Below, piece by piece: positions 61,113-64,000 of a DNA stretch of 64,000 nucleotides. The first letter of the stretch is position 1, and each line of letters opens with the position of its first letter. The position numbers and the translations under genes were made by a program. Source of the stretch: Paucidesulfovibrio longus DSM 6739 (GTDB taxonomy: Bacteria > Desulfobacterota > Desulfovibrionia > Desulfovibrionales > Desulfovibrionaceae); NCBI RefSeq assembly GCF_000420485.1, contig NZ_ATVA01000018.1, positions 62,001 to 126,000 on the forward strand, written 5' to 3'. The notes under the pieces were generated by a model that searched no databases, was not told the DNA's origin, and worked only from the letters and a program-made list of their open reading frames with translations.

Positions 61113-62258
61113 ATGCCTTTGAATGCGGAGATCGCGTCCTGGATAGCGGACATGAAGGCCGTCCGGCACCGCCTGCACACCAATCCCGAGGTGGGCACGG
61201 GCACCGTCGGCACCGTGGCCTTCGTCAAGGAGCAGCTCCGGTCCTACGGCGTCGGATTCGAGGACATCGGAGAGAATTCCCTGCTGGCCCGGATCGAAGG
61301 ACGCGGTCCGGGCAAGACCGTGGCCCTGCGCGGAGACATGGACGCCCTGGAAACCCAGGAGGAGACCGGACTTCCCTACCAGTCCGCGGTCAAGGGACGC
61401 GCGCACGCCTGCGGACACGACGGGCACACCGCCACGCTGCTGGCCGTGGCGCGCCACCTCGCGGGCCATAGGGACTTCGACGGCGCGGTGCTGCTGCTCT
61501 TCCAGTCCGGCGAGGAAGGCTACGACGGCGCGCTGAAGGTCATCGAGGACGGGCTGTTCGAGAAGCATGACATCGACTTCATCTTCGGCCTGCACAACTG
61601 GCCAGGATACGCCACGGATCAGGTCGTGGTCCACTTCGGCGCGGCCATGGCCTCGGAAGACCGCTTCGAGATTCTGGTTCGCGGCAAGAGCGGCCACGCC
61701 TCCATGCCCCACGGCTGCGTCGAGCCCTTCGCCGCGGTGGCGGACATCGTCAAGAGCGCGCAGTCCATCGTGGGGCGGAAGGTTTCCGCCCACGACAAGG
61801 CCGTGGTCAGCATCACCCAGGTGCACGGCGGCAGCGCGGACAACATCATCCCGGACGAGGTCGTCATCCACGGCAACGTGCGCACCTGCGACGGCGCGGT
61901 GCAGGATCTCATCGAGGAGTCTCTCGGCCGGGTGGCCGAGGGCGTGGCGCGCATGTACGGGGTCGAGGCGACCCTGACCTATCGCCGCAAGCATCCCGTG
62001 CTCGTGAACACCATGCCGGAACCGGCCCGCGCCGCAGCGGCCGCCGTGGTCGGGGAGGACAACGTGCTCACCGGGGAACTTCCGGTCATGGGCTCCGAGG
62101 ACTTCGCCTTCTACCTCCGGCACGTTCCGGGCTGCTTCCTCTGGGTCGGCAACGGCAAGGATTCCGCTCTGCTGCACAACAGCAAGTACGACTTCAACGA
62201 CGAGGTCATCCTGGTGGGCGCTTCCGTGTTCGTGGAGCTGGTCCGTCAGGTTCTCTAA
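61113..62258 (+). CDS. M20-family metallo-amidohydrolase
   Basis: 381 residues. The dinuclear metal motifs of the M20/IAA-amino-acid hydrolase group are present: RGDMDALETQEETGLPY, HACGHDGHTATLL, GEEGYDGAL and HADGG-like HGGSADNIIP. They remove N-acyl groups from amino acids or act on indole conjugates and hippurate-like substrates. The gene abuts the membrane protein gene and precedes a serine dehydratase by 17 nt, so an N-acyl-amino-acid substrate, perhaps an acyl-serine, is a reasonable guess. Confidence 0.93.
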   Translation: MPLNAEIASWIADMKAVRHRLHTNPEVGTGTVGTVAFVKEQLRSYGVGFEDIGENSLLARIEGRGPGKTVALRGDMDALETQEETGLPYQSAVKGRAHACGHDGHTATLLAVARHLAGHRDFDGAVLLLFQSGEEGYDGALKVIEDGLFEKHDIDFIFGLHNWPGYATDQVVVHFGAAMASEDRFEILVRGKSGHASMPHGCVEPFAAVADIVKSAQSIVGRKVSAHDKAVVSITQVHGGSADNIIPDEVVIHGNVRTCDGAVQDLIEESLGRVAEGVARMYGVEATLTYRRKHPVLVNTMPEPARAAAAAVVGEDNVLTGELPVMGSEDFAFYLRHVPGCFLWVGNGKDSALLHNSKYDFNDEVILVGASVFVELVRQVL

Positions 62259-62275
62259 CAAAAGAAAAGCGAAGC

Positions 62276-63493
62276 ATGGATTCCCTGCAACAGCTCTACA
62301 AGGTCGGCAACGGCCCTTCCAGCAGTCATACCATGGGGCCGCAAAAAGCGGCCCTGCGGTTTCTGGAACGCACGCCCCAGGCGGCGGGCTACCGCGTGAC
62401 CCTGCTCGGCAGCCTCGCGGCCACGGGCCGGGGCCATCTGACGGACATGACGATCCAGCGCACCCTCGGTGAGGAGCGCACGGAAATCGTCTGGAAACCC
62501 GAAGAAATCCGGCCTTTCCATCCCAACGCCCTCGTCTTCGAGGCGCTGGACAGGGAGGGAGCGCCGCTGGATCTGCCCGGCTCTGTCTGGGAGGTCTACA
62601 GCGTGGGCGGCGGAACCATCGTGGAGGCGGGCGAACCACGGCGCAAGGCCGTGGACGTCTACCCGCACACGACGCTCACGGAGATCATGGAGCATTGCCG
62701 CTCCGAGAATCTGGAGCTGTGGGAATACGTGGAATCCGTCGAAGGGGCCGAAATCTGGCCGTTTCTGGAAGACAGGTGGCGGGACATGAACCACTCGGTG
62801 GTGCAGGGCCTCTCCCGTACGGGAGTGTTGCCCGGAGCGCTTCGCTACCCGCGCAAGGCCAATTCCTTTCTGAGGAAGGCGCGATTGCAGACCGGCGCGC
62901 TGCGCTCCACGGGCATGACGTTCGCCTATGCCCTCGCCGTTGCGGAAGAAAACGCATCGGGCGGACGAGTGGTCACGGCGCCTACCTGCGGTTCCGCCGG
63001 GCTGGTTCCCGCCGTGCTTCGCTCCATAGCCGAGGACCATGGCCTTGAGGAGTGCGAAATCCTCAGGGCCATGGCCGTCGGCGGACTCGTCGGCAACCTG
63101 GTCAAGGAGAACGCGTCCATCTCCGGGGCCGAGGTGGGCTGCCAGGGAGAGATCGGCACGGCCTGCGCCATGGCCGCCGCCATGACGGCGTTTCTGTTCG
63201 GCGGCTCCCTCCGGCAGATCGACTACGCCGCGGAAATGGCACTGGAGCACCATCTGGGCATGACCTGCGACCCGGTCGGCGGCTACGTCCAGGTGCCATG
63301 CATCGAGCGCAACGCCGTTTCCGCCGTCCGCGCCGTGAACACCGCGCAGTACACGCTCTTCACGGACGGGGAGCATCGCATCAGCTTTGATCAGGTCGTG
63401 CGGACCATGGGCGAGACGGGGCGGGATCTCAAGTGCGGCTACCGGGAGACTTCCCTGGCCGGATTGGCCAAGCACGGCTGCGGCCCGGCCTGA
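62276..63493 (+). CDS. sdaA: Iron-sulfur L-serine dehydratase, fused form
   Basis: 405 residues. The beta domain leads (YKVGNGPSSSHTMGP), and the alpha domain follows with the cluster cysteines in APTCGSAG, EVGCQGEIG and MTCDPVGG. These bind an oxygen-labile [4Fe-4S] cluster. The enzyme deaminates L-serine (possibly other beta-hydroxy amino acids) to pyruvate and ammonia. It is the last gene of the group and shares the context of uptake plus deacylation. A C-terminal single-chain form is normal. Confidence 0.93.
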   Translation: MDSLQQLYKVGNGPSSSHTMGPQKAALRFLERTPQAAGYRVTLLGSLAATGRGHLTDMTIQRTLGEERTEIVWKPEEIRPFHPNALVFEALDREGAPLDLPGSVWEVYSVGGGTIVEAGEPRRKAVDVYPHTTLTEIMEHCRSENLELWEYVESVEGAEIWPFLEDRWRDMNHSVVQGLSRTGVLPGALRYPRKANSFLRKARLQTGALRSTGMTFAYALAVAEENASGGRVVTAPTCGSAGLVPAVLRSIAEDHGLEECEILRAMAVGGLVGNLVKENASISGAEVGCQGEIGTACAMAAAMTAFLFGGSLRQIDYAAEMALEHHLGMTCDPVGGYVQVPCIERNAVSAVRAVNTAQYTLFTDGEHRISFDQVVRTMGETGRDLKCGYRETSLAGLAKHGCGPA

Positions 63494-63593
63494 GCGGCAT
63501 TCTGGTATTATGTGTTGCGAGGCACGATAAGAGATACGATGCCGTGTTGCCGCGCCCCACGAATTGAGTTACTCAATGGAGTGGGGGAAATGA

Positions 63594-64000
63594 ATGATAC
63601 AGACCGCACGATACGACAGCATCGTTCTGGAATATCTTGAAAAGCCGAACTGCACCATTTTCATCGTTTCCGACGATGAGCTTTTCAAAAAGAATCTTCG
63701 GGCGACCCTGAACAAGACTCTGGGGCTGAAGCAGGATCTGCTCGAGAGCTACGAATCGCCCGCTCTGGTGGCCAAGCCGCTCAAGGCGCGGCTCGACCAC
63801 GGACATCCCGTGCTGCTCTTCGTGGAAGGATTGCTTCACGGCAAGCTGACCACCGACTTCATCGTCACGCTCAAGTCCCAGAGCCCCGAAGTCAAGATCA
63901 TCGCCCTGGTTTCCGAGGGGCGGCGCGAGGACATCGCCTACCTTTACGAGGTCGGCGCCAACAACGTCATCGCCAAGCCCGCGTCGGTGAACAACATCAT
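63594..64000 (+). CDS. Pseudo-receiver domain protein (N-terminal part, cut by window edge)
   Basis: 135 residues are visible from the ATG at 63594; the gene runs past the window end. The receiver fold is clear: IFIVSDDELFKKNL (acidic pocket at strand 1), strand 3 VLLFVEGLL, strand 4 IIALVSEG and strand 5 NNVIAKPAS with the conserved Lys. At the phosphorylation site the usual Asp is Glu (VEG), so phosphotransfer is unlikely and the domain may be constitutively active-like. GTGGGGGAAA precedes the start. An upstream dyad ATTGAG/CTCAAT (63563-63577) may be an operator. The output domain lies outside. Confidence 0.8.
   Translation, partial: MIQTARYDSIVLEYLEKPNCTIFIVSDDELFKKNLRATLNKTLGLKQDLLESYESPALVAKPLKARLDHGHPVLLFVEGLLHGKLTTDFIVTLKSQSPEVKIIALVSEGRREDIAYLYEVGANNVIAKPASVNNI

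Overview
The window is GC-rich, tightly packed bacterial chromosome, most consistent with a sulfate-reducing member of the Desulfovibrionaceae (Desulfobacterota). This is an inference from gene content: a CydA-like protein fused to multihaem cytochrome c, alanine dehydrogenase with an AsnC/Lrp regulator, a MucR-type regulator, glnK-amtB-glnD clustering, and many short operons on both strands. I saw no tRNA, rRNA, CRISPR array, integrase or transposase.

Layout. 1-2001 (minus): ammonium module amtB-glnK-glnD, with glnD cut by the window edge. 2447-6049: a degenerate acylphosphatase, then a zinc-uptake operon znuA-znuC-znuB-zur behind a four-half-site palindromic operator. 6123-6872: exported acetolactate decarboxylase. 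7099-8655: an AT-rich islet with one pentapeptide-repeat membrane protein, probably acquired by transfer. 8917-12606: hydantoinase/oxoprolinase-like protein with an HDAC-fold deacetylase, then a DinB-like protein. 12746-15437 (minus): htpG and a MerR-type regulator. 15602-18473: MauE-like membrane protein with a rhodanese lipoprotein, then asnC-ald. 18670-22283 (minus): MucR-type regulator and purD-purE-moaA. 22385-25546: two paralogous LysR regulators interleaved with three paralogous small membrane proteins, two of them behind a duplicated 42-bp element; this is the best candidate for an undescribed system. 25660-28052: aminotransferase, exported DJ-1 protein, YegP. 28366-32039 (minus): two-gene CydA-like/haptahaem-class (seven CXXCH) cytochrome complex. 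32236-42684: coaX, an orphan periplasmic binding protein, eno, folD, and a run of small metabolic, regulatory and transport genes, including an unknown gene whose ribosome binding site lies inside a switch-like hairpin (41493-41536). 42691-48120: a repeat-containing unknown protein, uvrA, a lipoprotein, a PilZ protein. 48295-53693: class II aldolase, MFS transporter, cheD, a glycosyltransferase-like protein, an AMIN-domain protein. 53825-58289: pstB-phoU behind a Pho-box-like repeat, rpsA-sppA. 58347-63493: a regulator with a GGDEF-like fold followed by a DUF3100-type membrane pair, an M20 amidohydrolase and an iron-sulfur serine dehydratase. 63594-64000: start of a pseudo-receiver protein.

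How the parts fit. The nitrogen genes sense and import ammonium. The znu operon is self-contained with its own Fur-family regulator. The 58-63 kb genes read as an uptake, deacylation and deamination route yielding pyruvate and ammonia (inferred). The CydA-like complex probably links the membrane quinone pool or an oxidase-like core to periplasmic haems. Most intergenic gaps are short and many operons end in clear intrinsic terminators.
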